Below, piece after piece: positions 27,890 through 37,354 of a DNA stretch of 64,000 nucleotides. The DNA is from Sulfitobacter sp. F26169L. GTDB lineage: Bacteria > Pseudomonadota > Alphaproteobacteria > Rhodobacterales > Rhodobacteraceae. The DNA lies in NCBI RefSeq assembly GCF_026410285.1, contig NZ_JAPMLP010000001.1:124001-188000 (forward strand), read 5' to 3'. A program made the translations under genes and the position numbers. The notes under the pieces were generated by a model. It was not told the DNA's origin, made no database searches, and saw only the letters and a program-made list of their open reading frames with translations. Numbering within the stretch: the first letter of the stretch is position 1; every line of letters begins with the position of its first letter.

Positions 27890-28238
27890 TAAGTATTTCA
27901 CTGGACAGATACTCGACACAGCCCAATCTCCGATTGGGCAGCGCCCGAACGGCCCCCGCGGGGTGGGCGCTTTGCTTCCTGCCCCTCGGATCGGGCGCGG
28001 GGGTTTAATTGGGCGCTTCGCACGCCATCACTGTGCGCTGTTTGTAAATTAGGGGTTGGAGTGCGACAGGTTGGTTTTACAAACGCTGGCCCGTTTTGCG
28101 ATGATGGATGGGGCGCTATTCAGTGGCATACCCTGAACAAACAGAAACACCCCGACCGCCAATTTCCCGTGAAAAAGCTGGACTTGCCCTGAGGGCTCGG
28201 CAAAACTACACCCAACATATCAATGATCGAGGTGTAAT
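27890..28238. other. 349-base intergenic region with strong hairpins
   Basis: No supported gene. GCCCAATC-TCC-GATTGGGC (27921-27939) is a perfect 8-bp hairpin. It is followed at once by a bipartite stem, GCGCCC (27941-27946) with GGGCGC (27965-27970), enclosing CCCC-GC-GGGG (27954-27963), then TTTGCTT. The second structure could terminate the thyX/GIY-YIG transcript. The remainder shows nothing I can name. Confidence 0.5.
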
Positions 28239-28544
28239 ATGCATAGATTCAATGGATTGGCGCTGGCTGCGGCTTTTGGTGTCCTTACAGCGCTACCCGG
28301 TGGCGCGGTGGCGGATGTTAATATCTATCCATACCCGTCAAAGCATAATTTCTGTCCCGCAGGGCTTCAACCTGTCACAATCGACGGGACAGTCTCTTGT
28401 GGACGGCCGAACCAGCATGTGAGTTACGAGCATGTCAACGCTCATCCCGTCACGCGCAAAAAACACCGTAAGGTCGCACGGCACAAACCCTATCACGCGC
28501 GCAGCTATTGCGAAGTTGGCACTAAGGGCTGCACATTCGACTAA
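28239..28544 (+). CDS. small secreted protein of unknown function
   Basis: 101 residues. Signal peptide MHRFNGLALAAAFGVLTALPGGAVA, then a mature part with two cysteines near CPAGLQPVTIDGTVSCG and two more near the C-terminus (YCEVGTKGCTFD), which could form two disulfides. The middle is rich in H, K and R. GAGGTG lies before the start. I do not recognise the family. Confidence 0.65.
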   Translation: MHRFNGLALAAAFGVLTALPGGAVADVNIYPYPSKHNFCPAGLQPVTIDGTVSCGRPNQHVSYEHVNAHPVTRKKHRKVARHKPYHARSYCEVGTKGCTFD

Positions 28545-28604
28545 GCCCTTGTCGGCAAATAATCCTCCGGCATTTTCCATCGCGGATCAGCCGGAGAAAC
28601 TGCA

Positions 28605-28811
28605 TTAGATCAGCGTAAGGTCTGATGCCATCTGGCGTCCGTCGCGCCCTTCGGTCAATTCATAGCTAACCTTCTGATCATCGGCCAAGCCGGTCAGCCC
28701 CGACCGCTCTACCGCCGAAATATGCACAAACACATCCGAGCCGCCGCCATCGGGCGCAATAAATCCAAATCCTTTGGTCGTATTAAACCACTTAACAGTT
28801 CCTGTCGGCAT
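28605..28811 (-). CDS. cold shock domain protein (CspA family)
   Basis: 68 residues starting MPTGTVKWFNTTKGFGFIAPDGGG, with RNP1 KGFGFI and RNP2 DVFVHIS. Such proteins bind single-stranded RNA or DNA and melt RNA structure. The internal ATG at 28811 has GGAGGCG upstream, matching the usual family N-terminus. Confidence 0.95.
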   Translation of the reverse strand: MPTGTVKWFNTTKGFGFIAPDGGGSDVFVHISAVERSGLTGLADDQKVSYELTEGRDGRQMASDLTLI

Positions 28812-28986
28812 CGTTTCCACGCCTCCTCTTTTCAGTATCATCCCGCGCCTGCGGGAGGTGAGGAGCAAGCCTTCAAAATAGCCCTCACTCTTTAAACATC
28901 TGGTCCGTTTGGAAAAATTTCAAGGACTCGGGCGTAAATATTGGGTAGTGGTGGTGCAGCACATATACCAGACGGAGGATTTTAGA

Positions 28987-29310
28987 ATGGTTGAACTGTA
29001 CGGTTTGAAAAACTGCGATACCTGCCGTAAGGCATTGAAAGCGCTGCCGGATGCGGCGCTGGTTGATGTGCGTGCAGATGGTGTGCCAGCGGCGGTTATG
29101 GCGCAGGCCTACGCGCAATTCGGAGACAAGCTGTTAAATACCCGCTCAACCACATGGCGGGGCTTGGACGAAGGGGCGCGCGCGCAAGACCCGCTGGCGC
29201 TGCTTGCAGAGCATCCAGCCCTGATGAAACGCCCGTTGATTGCCGTGGGAGACAGGCTTTTTCTGGGCTGGTCTGCGGAAACAGAGGCGCAGGTGCAGAG
29301 CGCGCGTTAA
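28987..29310 (+). CDS. ArsC/Spx-like arsenate reductase family protein
   Basis: 107 residues with the thioredoxin-fold start MVELYGLKNCDTCRKALKAL, containing CxxC (NCDTC), and the family end block LMKRPLIAVGDRLFLGW. Arsenate reductase activity is not assured because many members with this motif (YffB type) have other roles, and no ars genes are near. GGAGG sets the start. Its stop overlaps that of the convergent doxX gene by four bases. Confidence 0.85.
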   Translation: MVELYGLKNCDTCRKALKALPDAALVDVRADGVPAAVMAQAYAQFGDKLLNTRSTTWRGLDEGARAQDPLALLAEHPALMKRPLIAVGDRLFLGWSAETEAQVQSAR

Positions 29311-29855
29311 TCGCGCGACTGCAGCGCGCGATCAAAGGACAGCGGCCCCGCGCCCTTGATCACCAATATCAACAGCAGCAATATCCACAGTGCGCGCTGG
29401 TCTATAATTACCGCGTCCGCAAAGCGGTCAAACCACGCGCCAGCAATTTTCGGATCACCCCAGAGGCCGTGGCCGAATAGGTCTGTAAGCGATTGCACCA
29501 CCACAAATCCGATCATTCCCAAGGCAGCAAACCGCGTAAACAGTCCCAGCACAATCAACGCAGGCAAAATAAACTCCGCCCATGTGCCTGCCAACGCAAT
29601 AACCTTGTGGAAGATCGTGAACTGTTCGGTGTCATAGCCCGCCGCTTCCATCATGCGCGGAAATATCTGAACGTAGGCGCCCGCTGACGGCGAGAAAATA
29701 CCGGCAAACCCGTCCCCCAGCTTTGTCAGGCCAGATACCCAGAAATAAATCAGCAAAATTGCTGAAAACAGCAGGCGAGCCAGCGTGGGCAGAAGCCATT
29801 CCGCATGTTCCAGTTGCTGTGTAAGTGAGCGGTAACGGGTCAGCAGGGCGGTCAT
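29307..29855 (-). CDS. DoxX family membrane protein of the bufferin operon
   Basis: 182 residues with about four membrane helices and the DoxX pattern (LARLLFSAILLIYFWVSGLTKL, ALAGTWAEFILPALIVLGLFTRFAALG). It overlaps bufC by four bases and is the last gene of the bufA-bufB-bufC run. DoxX-type proteins are recurrent neighbours of MNIO operons; their exact task is unclear. Confidence 0.85.
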   Translation of the reverse strand: MTALLTRYRSLTQQLEHAEWLLPTLARLLFSAILLIYFWVSGLTKLGDGFAGIFSPSAGAYVQIFPRMMEAAGYDTEQFTIFHKVIALAGTWAEFILPALIVLGLFTRFAALGMIGFVVVQSLTDLFGHGLWGDPKIAGAWFDRFADAVIIDQRALWILLLLILVIKGAGPLSFDRALQSRD

Positions 29856-30604
29856 TCAGGTGTCCTTTCGGGTGTGCAAAAGGCGTGGCTTTGCAGGGCA
29901 AGTGTGAGGGTGGTGGCGAAATCGAAATCGGGCGCGGCGGCGGTTGCCGCTTCAATTGCCGCGCCCAGCGAGCGGGTGCGCAGTGTGGTGAACCATGTCG
30001 CAGCGCCCGTCGGCAACAGATGCACTTCGGGGTCAAACTCGGGGCGGGTGATTAGAACTGCCTGGCCCACAGGGCGCGGCGCAGGCGCGGTCGGGTCTGT
30101 CGCGCGCTGCCACAGATCAAACACCGGCCAGCGTGAGCGGATCAGCCGCGTTGCGGGCGCGCAAACCAGATGCAGATTTCCCAGTACTTCGGGTGGCCGC
30201 TGCAACACCGCTGCGTCAAACGGTACGGCATCGGCAGCGTGATAACACGCCCGCCGGGCCAGATCGAATCGCGCGACATCCCCCAGATACCCCAAGTGTG
30301 CCAACGGCGTGAACGCCTCCAGAAACGCAGGGAAATCTGCGCCGTAATGCATCATCAGAGGAGACGAAGGTGGGTGCTGGCGTACAAACAGCGGTGCAAG
30401 GCTGTCAAAATTCTCGGGCCCGACGAGTGCGCGCACAGTCGGAAAGGCAAGCTTCATCGCTTCCGTCAATGAGACGACCACATTGTTTCGATATACGTCA
30501 TAACGGCGTCCGGCCGGTGCGCCGGTTGCGTCCTGCAAACCCTGTGGTGCAGGTGCCGCCGCATCCAGTAAAGCGGCGCGAAAACTGGATTGGTTGACGG
30601 ACAT
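29852..30604 (-). CDS. bufC: BufC-like DUF2063 protein (partner of the MNIO enzyme)
   Basis: 250 residues. N-terminal DUF2063 region (about 1-95) with YDVYRNNVVVSLTEAMKLAFPTVRALVG, and a C-terminal part with LGAAIEAAT near residue 215. In related systems this partner protein presents the peptide substrate to the DUF692 enzyme. Its start overlaps the bufB stop (TGATG). I place the start at [13 protein letters not shown], excluding an upstream arginine-rich reading that lies inside bufB. Confidence 0.87.
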   Translation of the reverse strand: MSVNQSSFRAALLDAAAPAPQGLQDATGAPAGRRYDVYRNNVVVSLTEAMKLAFPTVRALVGPENFDSLAPLFVRQHPPSSPLMMHYGADFPAFLEAFTPLAHLGYLGDVARFDLARRACYHAADAVPFDAAVLQRPPEVLGNLHLVCAPATRLIRSRWPVFDLWQRATDPTAPAPRPVGQAVLITRPEFDPEVHLLPTGAATWFTTLRTRSLGAAIEAATAAAPDFDFATTLTLALQSHAFCTPERTPE

Positions 30605-31464
30605 CAACACGCCGGCGCAAGCGCGAGCGCTGTCGCCGCGCGCTCTGCTTCGGCGCGCAAGATAGGCCATTCAGGCACATCGGTGTCCCATTCCACCAGC
30701 ACGGGTTTGGGGCCGCATCGCGCCAACGTATACTCAAGCAGGGCCCAGACAGGATCAACCACAGGCGCGCCGTGACTGTCGATCAACAAGGGCGCGCCAT
30801 GATCGTCTGTAACCTCATCATGCCCGCCAACATGAATTTCGCCGACCGCATCCAGCGGATAGGCATCGATATACGCTTGCGGACTGACACCGAGATTGAC
30901 GGAAGAGACGAAGACGTTGTTCACGTCCAGCAACAGGCCACAGCCCGTCCTTTGCACGAGCGCGGCCAGAAAATCGGTTTCGGCGTAGGTGCTTTCGGCG
31001 AAAGCGAGATAGCTTGACGGGTTTTCGAGCAGCATTTGGCGGCCCAGCGTATCCTGCACTTGCGCAATGTGATCGCCAACGCGGGCCAACGTCGTGTCTG
31101 TATAGGGTAGGGGCAACAGATCGTTCAGAAACTCTGCGCCATGGGTGGACCACGCCAGATGCTCGGAAAAACTGCCGGGGTTCGCCCGCTCCAGCAGCTT
31201 GCGCAGGCGCGCCAGATGGGCAGTGTCTAGCGGGTTTTCGCCGCCGATGGACAGCCCGACACCATGTACCGACAGCGCGAAACGTTCGGACAGCGCACGC
31301 AACTGCGCATGGGGGCGGCCACCATCGCCCATATAGTTTTCGGCGTGAATTTCAACCCATTCGACAGGGCCGGGTGTTTCCAGTAGTTCGGCGAAGTGCT
31401 GCGGCTTGTATCCCACGCCAACCGCGTTCGGCAACTGTTGGGAGGGGATGGATTGATCATACAT
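30604..31464 (-). CDS. bufB: BufB, DUF692 multinuclear non-heme iron oxidase (MNIO)
   Basis: 286 residues of the DUF692 TIM-barrel family. Blocks seen: [61 protein letters not shown], with many His/Asp/Glu residues that coordinate iron. Such enzymes modify cysteines in small precursor peptides, here most likely the BufA product, by analogy to bufferins described in Caulobacter. It follows bufA after a terminator-like hairpin. Confidence 0.92.
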   Translation of the reverse strand: MYDQSIPSQQLPNAVGVGYKPQHFAELLETPGPVEWVEIHAENYMGDGGRPHAQLRALSERFALSVHGVGLSIGGENPLDTAHLARLRKLLERANPGSFSEHLAWSTHGAEFLNDLLPLPYTDTTLARVGDHIAQVQDTLGRQMLLENPSSYLAFAESTYAETDFLAALVQRTGCGLLLDVNNVFVSSVNLGVSPQAYIDAYPLDAVGEIHVGGHDEVTDDHGAPLLIDSHGAPVVDPVWALLEYTLARCGPKPVLVEWDTDVPEWPILRAEAERAATALALAPAC

Positions 31465-31496
31465 TTCAGCGCCCTCCGGTGTTCAACGCGGTGGTA

Positions 31497-31522
31497 AAAG
31501 CCCCGCCCTTGGGCAGGGCTTT
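31497..31522 (-). terminator. intergenic hairpin between bufA and bufB (possible attenuator)
   Basis: A 12-bp stem with one mismatch (31497-31508 with 31511-31522, loop TT), ending in a short U-run on the minus strand, just after bufA. It probably lets most transcripts stop after bufA, so that the peptide exceeds the maturation proteins. Confidence 0.6.
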
Positions 31523-31532
31523 GTCAGGTGGC

Positions 31533-31835
31533 TTATGCTGGCAGGTCGCGGTCAAGCGCTTCCAGTGATCCACTGCGCGCTGTGCCATCTGCCATTTCTG
31601 GCAACTCGATCTCGGTGCAGGTGCCCGCGTCAACGAGCGTCCATGCGTTGCCCTGGTAATCCGTGACAGATGTGCCCGCGCATGTGGTTCCCGGACCCGC
31701 AGCGCAATCGTTGTCACCCGCCAGCGATACGCCATAGCATTTCTCTTTCGAGGCTGCTTGCGCTGTGGTGGTGGCACCTGTCACGGATGCGGCGACGACG
31801 CCTGCAATGGCGAGGGTTTTCAGTGTTGTGGACAT
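31533..31835 (-). CDS. bufA: BufA bufferin precursor (DUF2282)
   Basis: 100 residues. A signal peptide of about 28 residues ending TTTAQAA is followed by four cysteines (C33, C44, C52, C73) in the DUF2282 pattern [23 protein letters not shown]. Bufferins are ribosomally made, MNIO-modified periplasmic peptides that sequester copper. Modification here is inferred from family and operon. The start at 31835 has GGGAG upstream and begins the leader; a longer reading lacks support. Confidence 0.88.
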   Translation of the reverse strand: MSTTLKTLAIAGVVAASVTGATTTAQAASKEKCYGVSLAGDNDCAAGPGTTCAGTSVTDYQGNAWTLVDAGTCTEIELPEMADGTARSGSLEALDRDLPA

Positions 31836-32002
31836 CAAGTATCTCCCTGTTTTGAAGTCACGTAAATTTTGTAACTTCAATTTAAGCAGGACAGGCCGCG
31901 TAAATCTACTCACGAGGCAGTGTGTCACGGCACCGTCAGCGGTTTCGCCGGAATGTGAGATGAAATGCCGTCAATTCGGGCTCTTCTGGGCTGTTTTGTA
32001 AC

Positions 32003-32025
32003 AAAAAGGGGGCATGAAGCCCCCC
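32003..32025 (-). terminator. Rho-independent terminator of thrS
   Basis: On the minus strand, a GC-rich 6-bp stem (GGGGGC/GCCCCC, loop TTCAT) is followed by TTTTT, 15 bases after the thrS stop. Confidence 0.85.
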
Positions 32026-32039
32026 GATGATGTCATTTG

Positions 32040-33986
32040 TTACAATAGATCGGGCGGCGTTGCCTCGATCTTGAGGGCGGCTGTAACATCGTCCAGCGCC
32101 TGTACCGATGTCTGTTTTTCACCCAAGCGGCGCACGGAAACGGTGCGATCTTCGACCTCACGCGCGCCGACAGCCAGAATGACAGGCACCTTGCCGACAG
32201 AGTGTTCGCGCACTTTATAGTTGATCTTTTCGTTGCGAACGTCCGCCTCCGCGCGCACGCCAGCGGCGTTCAACTGCGCCACCACCTCTGCCACATATTC
32301 ATCGGAATCAGATGTGATTGACGCCACAACCACCTGGCGCGGGGCCAGCCAGAACGGCAGTTTTCCCGCGTGTTCCTCGATCAGGATACCGATGAACCGC
32401 TCGAACGAGCCAAGTGTCGCGCGGTGCAGCATCACGGGGCGGTGTTTGCCACCGTCCGCGCCGACATATGTGCTGTCGAGACGCTCTGGCATCACAAAAT
32501 CCACCTGATGCGTGCCACACTGCCAGTCACGGCCAATGGCATCCGTCAGGACAAACTCCAGCTTGGGGCCATAGAATGCGCCCTCACCGGGGTTGATCTC
32601 CGGTTCGATCCCCGCCTTGCGGGTGGCTGACAATAACGCGGCCTCTGCTTTGTCCCAGACTTCGTCCGAGCCCGAGCGCGTTTCCGGACGGTCGGAAAAC
32701 TTTACTTTGAAATTGTCGAACCCGAGGTCTTTGTAAATGGCGGAGAGGAATTCGATGTAGGTGAGGGTTTCTTCCTCGATCTGGTCCTCGCGGCAGAAGA
32801 TATGCCCGTCATCCTGGGTAAATCCGCGCACCCGCATAATGCCGTGCAGCGCGCCCGATGGTTCATAGCGGTTGCAGGACCCGAATTCGGCCATGCGCAA
32901 GGGCAGATCGCGATAGCTTTTCATGCCGGTGTTGAAAATCTGCACGTGGCAGGGGCAGTTCATGGGTTTCAGCGCGTTCACGGTTTTTTCGCGCGCGTGT
33001 TCCTCGTCCACTTCGACGATAAACATGTTTTCCTGATATTTTTCCCAGTGTCCCGATGCTTCCCACAGTTTGCGGTCAACGACTTGCGGTGTGTTCACCT
33101 CAACGTAGCCGCCCGCGCGCTGTTTACGGCGCATGTAGTCTTGCAACTGCGTATAGATCAGCCAGCCGTTGGGGTGCCAGAACACCTGACCGGGTGCTTC
33201 TTCCTGCATGTGGAACAGGTCCATCTCGCGGCCCAGCTTGCGGTGATCACGCTTTGCCGCTTCCTCCAGCATGTTGAGATGCGCGCGCAGCTTTTCCTTG
33301 CCGGTAAACGCCACGCCATAGATGCGCTGCAACATCGCGCGCTTGCTGTCGCCGCGCCAGTATGCGCCCGCAATGCTCATCAGTTTGAACGCGTCACCGG
33401 GCAACTGGCCTGTGTGTTGAAGATGCGGACCACGGCACAAATCCTGCCAGTCGCCATGCCAATACATGCGCAGCGGCTCAACACCGGGGATGCTTTCGAT
33501 CAACTCGACTTTGTAGGGTTCTTTTAGGTCTTCGTAATGTTTGATCGCGCGCGCGCGGTCCCAGACCTCGGTGCGGACCGGATCACGGGTGTTGATGATT
33601 TCTTTCATCTTCTTTTCGATTGCGCCCAGATCTTCGGGCGTGAACGGCTCGGCGCGGTCAAAGTCATAATACCAGCCGTCCTTGATGACGGGGCCGATGG
33701 TGACCTTTGTGTCAGGCCAGATCTCCTGAACCGCGCGGGCCATAACGTGCGCGAAATCGTGGCGCACCAGCTCGTTTGCCTGATCCTCGTCGGCCATGGT
33801 GTGAATGGCGATGTCGGCGTCGGCATTGATCGGCCATGCCAGATCAAAATGCTGGCCGTTCACGGTGGCGCTGATCGCCTTCTTGCCAAGGGATTTCGAG
33901 ATGTCGGCAGCGACTTCGCCCGCAGTGATACCTGCGTCGTAGTGCCGTGCATTGCCATCAGGAAGGGTAAGTGCGATCTGGGCCAT
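32040..33986 (-). CDS. thrS: threonine--tRNA ligase
   Basis: 648 residues with the full bacterial layout: TGS domain (1-62, [20 protein letters not shown]), editing domain with [14 protein letters not shown], class II core with [23 protein letters not shown] and the zinc-site cysteine block MNCPCHV, and the anticodon domain. Charges tRNA-Thr and hydrolyses Ser-tRNA-Thr. GAGGAGG precedes the ATG. Monocistronic with its own terminator. Confidence 0.97.
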   Translation of the reverse strand: MAQIALTLPDGNARHYDAGITAGEVAADISKSLGKKAISATVNGQHFDLAWPINADADIAIHTMADEDQANELVRHDFAHVMARAVQEIWPDTKVTIGPVIKDGWYYDFDRAEPFTPEDLGAIEKKMKEIINTRDPVRTEVWDRARAIKHYEDLKEPYKVELIESIPGVEPLRMYWHGDWQDLCRGPHLQHTGQLPGDAFKLMSIAGAYWRGDSKRAMLQRIYGVAFTGKEKLRAHLNMLEEAAKRDHRKLGREMDLFHMQEEAPGQVFWHPNGWLIYTQLQDYMRRKQRAGGYVEVNTPQVVDRKLWEASGHWEKYQENMFIVEVDEEHAREKTVNALKPMNCPCHVQIFNTGMKSYRDLPLRMAEFGSCNRYEPSGALHGIMRVRGFTQDDGHIFCREDQIEEETLTYIEFLSAIYKDLGFDNFKVKFSDRPETRSGSDEVWDKAEAALLSATRKAGIEPEINPGEGAFYGPKLEFVLTDAIGRDWQCGTHQVDFVMPERLDSTYVGADGGKHRPVMLHRATLGSFERFIGILIEEHAGKLPFWLAPRQVVVASITSDSDEYVAEVVAQLNAAGVRAEADVRNEKINYKVREHSVGKVPVILAVGAREVEDRTVSVRRLGEKQTSVQALDDVTAALKIEATPPDLL

Positions 33987-34235
33987 TTTGGGCCTCCTCG
34001 TCGGTTTGGCGCCTACGAGACGCCCGGTTGCGGGTTCAATGGGGGCTATTTGGCCGTACCCGTCGCTTGCGTCAAGGGGGTGTGCACCTTTCGCGTGCCT
34101 GCCACACGGATCGTGTTAATTCTATCAACGAAGCCATTGCGCGCTTGTATTAGTGTTCTGGATGCCGGACGCGCAGCATGGTTGAATACAAGCAGCGCTT
34201 GCGGCACAATCGACGGATCATAGAAAGGCCATCAA

Positions 34236-34466
34236 ATGTCCAAATACAATCGCAACTTCGAGCTGACCCTCGCTGACATTGATATGATCGAAGCAGCGCT
34301 GAACGTGGTGAAGCGTGATCTGTCGCTGGGGCGCGAGGGATCGCGTGCTTTGCTGCCGCCGTCGGCTGACAACAATCACACAGCGGAGATTGACGAACTG
34401 TTGGGCCGCTTGCACAACCAAAAAATATTCTACCGTCCCAGCAACGTGCCCTACGTCAGCGGCTGA
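34236..34466 (+). CDS. conserved small hypothetical protein (76 residues)
   Basis: Soluble, largely helical product (FELTLADIDMIEAALNVVKRDL) with a C-terminal YRPSNVPYVSG tail. AAAGG lies before the start. I do not recognise a named family. The 249 bases upstream, shared with thrS, hold no gene. Confidence 0.65.
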   Translation: MSKYNRNFELTLADIDMIEAALNVVKRDLSLGREGSRALLPPSADNNHTAEIDELLGRLHNQKIFYRPSNVPYVSG

Positions 34467-34574
34467 ACCATCTCTTTTTTCTGCGACTGCTCGGGCTGGC
34501 ATTGTGTGTGATGCCCCATAAACCACACCCAAAACTGCGCCGCATTTACCATCACCTAAAAACCGGAGGTCACC

Positions 34575-35321
34575 ATGGCAGAGCCATCGTATCTGGAAAC
34601 CGCGCAAGGGCGCCGCATTGCCTATCATCTGACGCCGGGCGAGGGGCCGTGTGTGGTTTTTCTCGGTGGTCTGAAATCTGATATGGAGGGCACAAAGGCG
34701 GTGCATCTGGAAGATTGGGCCATTGCCAAGGGGCGCGCCTTTCTGCGGCTGGACTATTCCGGCCACGGTCAATCTTCGGGCAGCTTCGAAGAAGGCTGCA
34801 TCGGGGACTGGCACGTCGATACGCTCGCCGCTGTTGATGCGCTGACAGAGGGGCCGATTGTGCCTGTCGGCTCGTCCATGGGGGGCTGGCAAGCGCTGTT
34901 GCTGGCGCGCGCGCGCCCCGAGCGGTTGGCCGGAATGGTCACCATTGCCGCAGCGCCCGATTTCACCGAAGAAGGCTGGTGGGCAGGCTTTGACGCCACT
35001 CAAAAGGCGCAACTGGAAGCGCAGGGGCGTGTTGAACTGCCTTCGGATTATATGGAACCATATGTCGTAACCAAGCGCATGATAGAGGACGGGCGCGCGC
35101 ATCTGGTGCTGCGCGATCCGCTGGAACTGCCGTTTGCGGTGCGAATGCTGCAAGGAACTGCCGACACAGCGGTCAGCGTGGCCACGGCCACGCGTTTGCT
35201 GGAGCATGCCAGCAGCCCCGACATGCAACTGCTATTGGTGAAAGATGCCGATCACCGGTTTTCGGACGGTCCATGCCTTGGCCTGATCGAACAGGCAGTC
35301 GAAGACATACTGCGCGCCTGA
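34575..35321 (+). CDS. alpha/beta hydrolase (ABHD10-like)
   Basis: 248 residues. Oxyanion region FLGGLKSDMEGTKA, the RLDYSGHGQSSG block, nucleophile GSSMGGW and C-terminal DADHRFS histidine give a complete Ser-Asp-His set. The SDMEGTKA signature resembles ABHD10-type thioesterases or esterases; substrate unknown. A GGAGGT site precedes the ATG. Confidence 0.86.
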   Translation: MAEPSYLETAQGRRIAYHLTPGEGPCVVFLGGLKSDMEGTKAVHLEDWAIAKGRAFLRLDYSGHGQSSGSFEEGCIGDWHVDTLAAVDALTEGPIVPVGSSMGGWQALLLARARPERLAGMVTIAAAPDFTEEGWWAGFDATQKAQLEAQGRVELPSDYMEPYVVTKRMIEDGRAHLVLRDPLELPFAVRMLQGTADTAVSVATATRLLEHASSPDMQLLLVKDADHRFSDGPCLGLIEQAVEDILRA

Positions 35322-35373
35322 ACTGGAACGGGCTTTGCAGGCAACAATGACACAGGGCAGGGAACCTACCATT

Positions 35374-35799
35374 ATGGAACAGCGGATCAGCCTGATCACA
35401 CTTGGCGTACACGACCTGGATCGCATCACTACCTTCTACGAAACGCTCGGCTGGACGCGGGTTGAGTCGCAGGACGGAGTTGTTGCATTTGATCTGATCG
35501 GCCAGACGCTTGGCCTCTATCCGTTGGAAAAGCTGGCCGAAGACATTGGTGTGGCGGTTCAAACGCTGGGGCGGGGTGCGGCAACACTTGGCTACAATGT
35601 GCGCACCAAGGAAGAGGTTGCACCGCTGCTGGAACGAGCCAAAGCAGCTGGCGGCAAGATACTGCGTCCTGCTTCCGATGTCTTTTGGGGTGGGCATGTC
35701 GGCTATTTTGCTGATCCCGAAGGCACAATCTGGGAGGTGACGCACAATCCGTATTCGCCCCTGGCACCCGATGGCAGCTTTCGCTGGAACGGCCACTGA
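35374..35799 (+). CDS. VOC superfamily (glyoxalase-like) protein
   Basis: 141 residues with one or two betaalphabetabetabeta modules: ISLITLGVHDLDRITTFYETLGW and the C-terminal VGYFADPEGTIWEVTHNP. The usual metal ligand positions are not all His/Glu, so enzyme or binding function is open. The ATG at 35374 is preferred over two earlier ones. The stop overlaps the next start (TGATG). Confidence 0.8.
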   Translation: MEQRISLITLGVHDLDRITTFYETLGWTRVESQDGVVAFDLIGQTLGLYPLEKLAEDIGVAVQTLGRGAATLGYNVRTKEEVAPLLERAKAAGGKILRPASDVFWGGHVGYFADPEGTIWEVTHNPYSPLAPDGSFRWNGH

Positions 35800-36425
35800 T
35801 GCGCAAGCCACGCAGCATGTGGAGCCTTGAGACTTTCGGGCGGGTGCGCCTGTCCAGACATTTCTACATGCGGGATTTCCTGATGAGCGAGATCAGCGCG
35901 TTTCACGGGGTTCCAAATATTCCCGATAATCCCGATCTGGCCATCAAACACGGCACCTGCCTCTGCAAAGACCTGCTGGACCCGCTTGAAGAAACCTTTG
36001 GCCGCGTTGCTATCCGGTCGGGCTACCGCTCGGCGGCGCTGAATACATATGGCAACGAAAACAATCTGAACTGTGCGCGCAGTGACAACCCGGTCGAATG
36101 TCATATCTGGGATAGGGCAGAGCGCCCCATTGCTGGCACATCGCTGATTGTCCCGTGGTTTGCTGACCAATACGCGCGGGGGCGCGACTGGCGTGATCTG
36201 GCGTGGTGGATACATGACCATCTGCCCTATTCGGAAATGTGGTTCTTTCCCAAGCTGGCGGCATTCAATCTTGTATGGCGGCCAGAACCGCAGCGCACCA
36301 TCAGCAGCTACATCGCGCCGCGTGGCATGTTACTGCGCGCTGGCGCGGACCCTGTTGAAAACCGTGCAGTCCGCGCGGCCCGATACGCGGATTTCCCCCC
36401 ATTGCAGGGCATTGCATACCCCTGA
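35799..36425 (+). CDS. peptidase M15-like or related hypothetical protein
   Basis: 208 residues. AIRSGYRSAALNTYGN resembles the M15/VanY-type D,D-peptidase start block, and NPVECHIWDRAE could supply His and Asp zinc ligands, with SEMWFFP later. The zinc set is not complete by eye and there is no signal peptide, so the enzymatic call is tentative. Coupled to the upstream VOC gene. Confidence 0.55.
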   Translation: MRKPRSMWSLETFGRVRLSRHFYMRDFLMSEISAFHGVPNIPDNPDLAIKHGTCLCKDLLDPLEETFGRVAIRSGYRSAALNTYGNENNLNCARSDNPVECHIWDRAERPIAGTSLIVPWFADQYARGRDWRDLAWWIHDHLPYSEMWFFPKLAAFNLVWRPEPQRTISSYIAPRGMLLRAGADPVENRAVRAARYADFPPLQGIAYP

Positions 36426-36488
36426 GGGCTTGCACCTGCGCGCCCGGCACGGCATTGCTGGGCAAGAGCGTAACCGGAGTGAGACACC

Positions 36489-37199
36489 ATGAAGGAACCA
36501 CTGGTTCTGTTACCGGGTATGATGTGCGATGCGCGATTGTTCGGGCCGCAAATTGCCGAATTATCGCGCGATATCGCTGTCATGGTCGCACCCGTGACCG
36601 CAGGGGAAAGGATCGAGGAGATAGCCTCGACTTTGCTGGACGTTCTGCCAAAGCGGTTTGCGCTGGCGGGCTTGTCGATGGGCGGCGTGGTAGCGATGGA
36701 GGTTTTGCGCCGCGCGCCCGACCGCGTGACGCGCATTGCGCTGATGGATACGCATCCGCTGGCCGAAACCCCGGTGATCGCAGCCAACCGCGAGCCGCAG
36801 ATCGTCAAGGTCCGCTCGGGGCGCCTGATGGAGGTGATGCGCGATGAAATCAAGCCTGCCTACCTCGCTCCCGGTCCCTACCGCAACGAGGTGATCGACC
36901 TTGTGATGGACATGGCGCAAACCCTCGGGCCCGAGATATTCATCCGTCAGTCGCGCGCGATGCAACGGCGTAAGGACCAGCAAGCAACGCTGCGCCGCTG
37001 CAAAGTGCCTGCCTTGGTGCTGTGCGGCGCGCATGATGCGCTATATCCTGTCAAACGCCATGAATTCATGGCGGAATTGATCCCCTACGCCAAATTGTGT
37101 GTGCTAGAGGGGGCTGGCCATCTGCCCACGCTTGAACAGCCAGACGAAACAACCTTAGCGCTGCGTGAATGGCTGACACAACCCTACGTCTTGCAATAA
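36489..37199 (+). CDS. alpha/beta hydrolase
   Basis: 236 residues with LLPGMMCDARLFGPQ, nucleophile elbow GLSMGGVVAMEV, LCGAHDALYP for the acid and GAGHLPTLEQPDE for the histidine. This arrangement is common among small esterase/pimeloyl-type hydrolases of roseobacters. No cap-domain hint for substrate. Convergent with phaZ. Confidence 0.85.
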   Translation: MKEPLVLLPGMMCDARLFGPQIAELSRDIAVMVAPVTAGERIEEIASTLLDVLPKRFALAGLSMGGVVAMEVLRRAPDRVTRIALMDTHPLAETPVIAANREPQIVKVRSGRLMEVMRDEIKPAYLAPGPYRNEVIDLVMDMAQTLGPEIFIRQSRAMQRRKDQQATLRRCKVPALVLCGAHDALYPVKRHEFMAELIPYAKLCVLEGAGHLPTLEQPDETTLALREWLTQPYVLQ

Positions 37200-37306
37200 C
37201 GTTTACTGTTAGAATTTGTGGAGAAGGGGCGTTCCGGTAAAGGAACCGGTCGCGCCGCAGCATTAAGCAGGTGTCAGTTTTTGCTGCTAAACGGAAGATC
37301 CCGATG

Positions 37307-37343
37307 TACCCCCGCCGCGCCACAACGGCGCGACAGGGGGGTA
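37307..37343. terminator. bipartite hairpin between convergent genes
   Basis: TACCCCC (37307-37313) pairs with GGGGGTA (37337-37343), and an inner GCGCC/GGCGC stem lies at 37317-37331. Location between the hydrolase and phaZ 3' ends suggests termination in both directions. Confidence 0.5.
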
Positions 37344-37354
37344 TTAGCGAATTC

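Noticed and set aside
28987-29310. Arsenic-resistance gene
   Set aside because: ArsC fold is clear, but no other ars genes or arsenic regulators are nearby and YffB-type relatives do not reduce arsenate.
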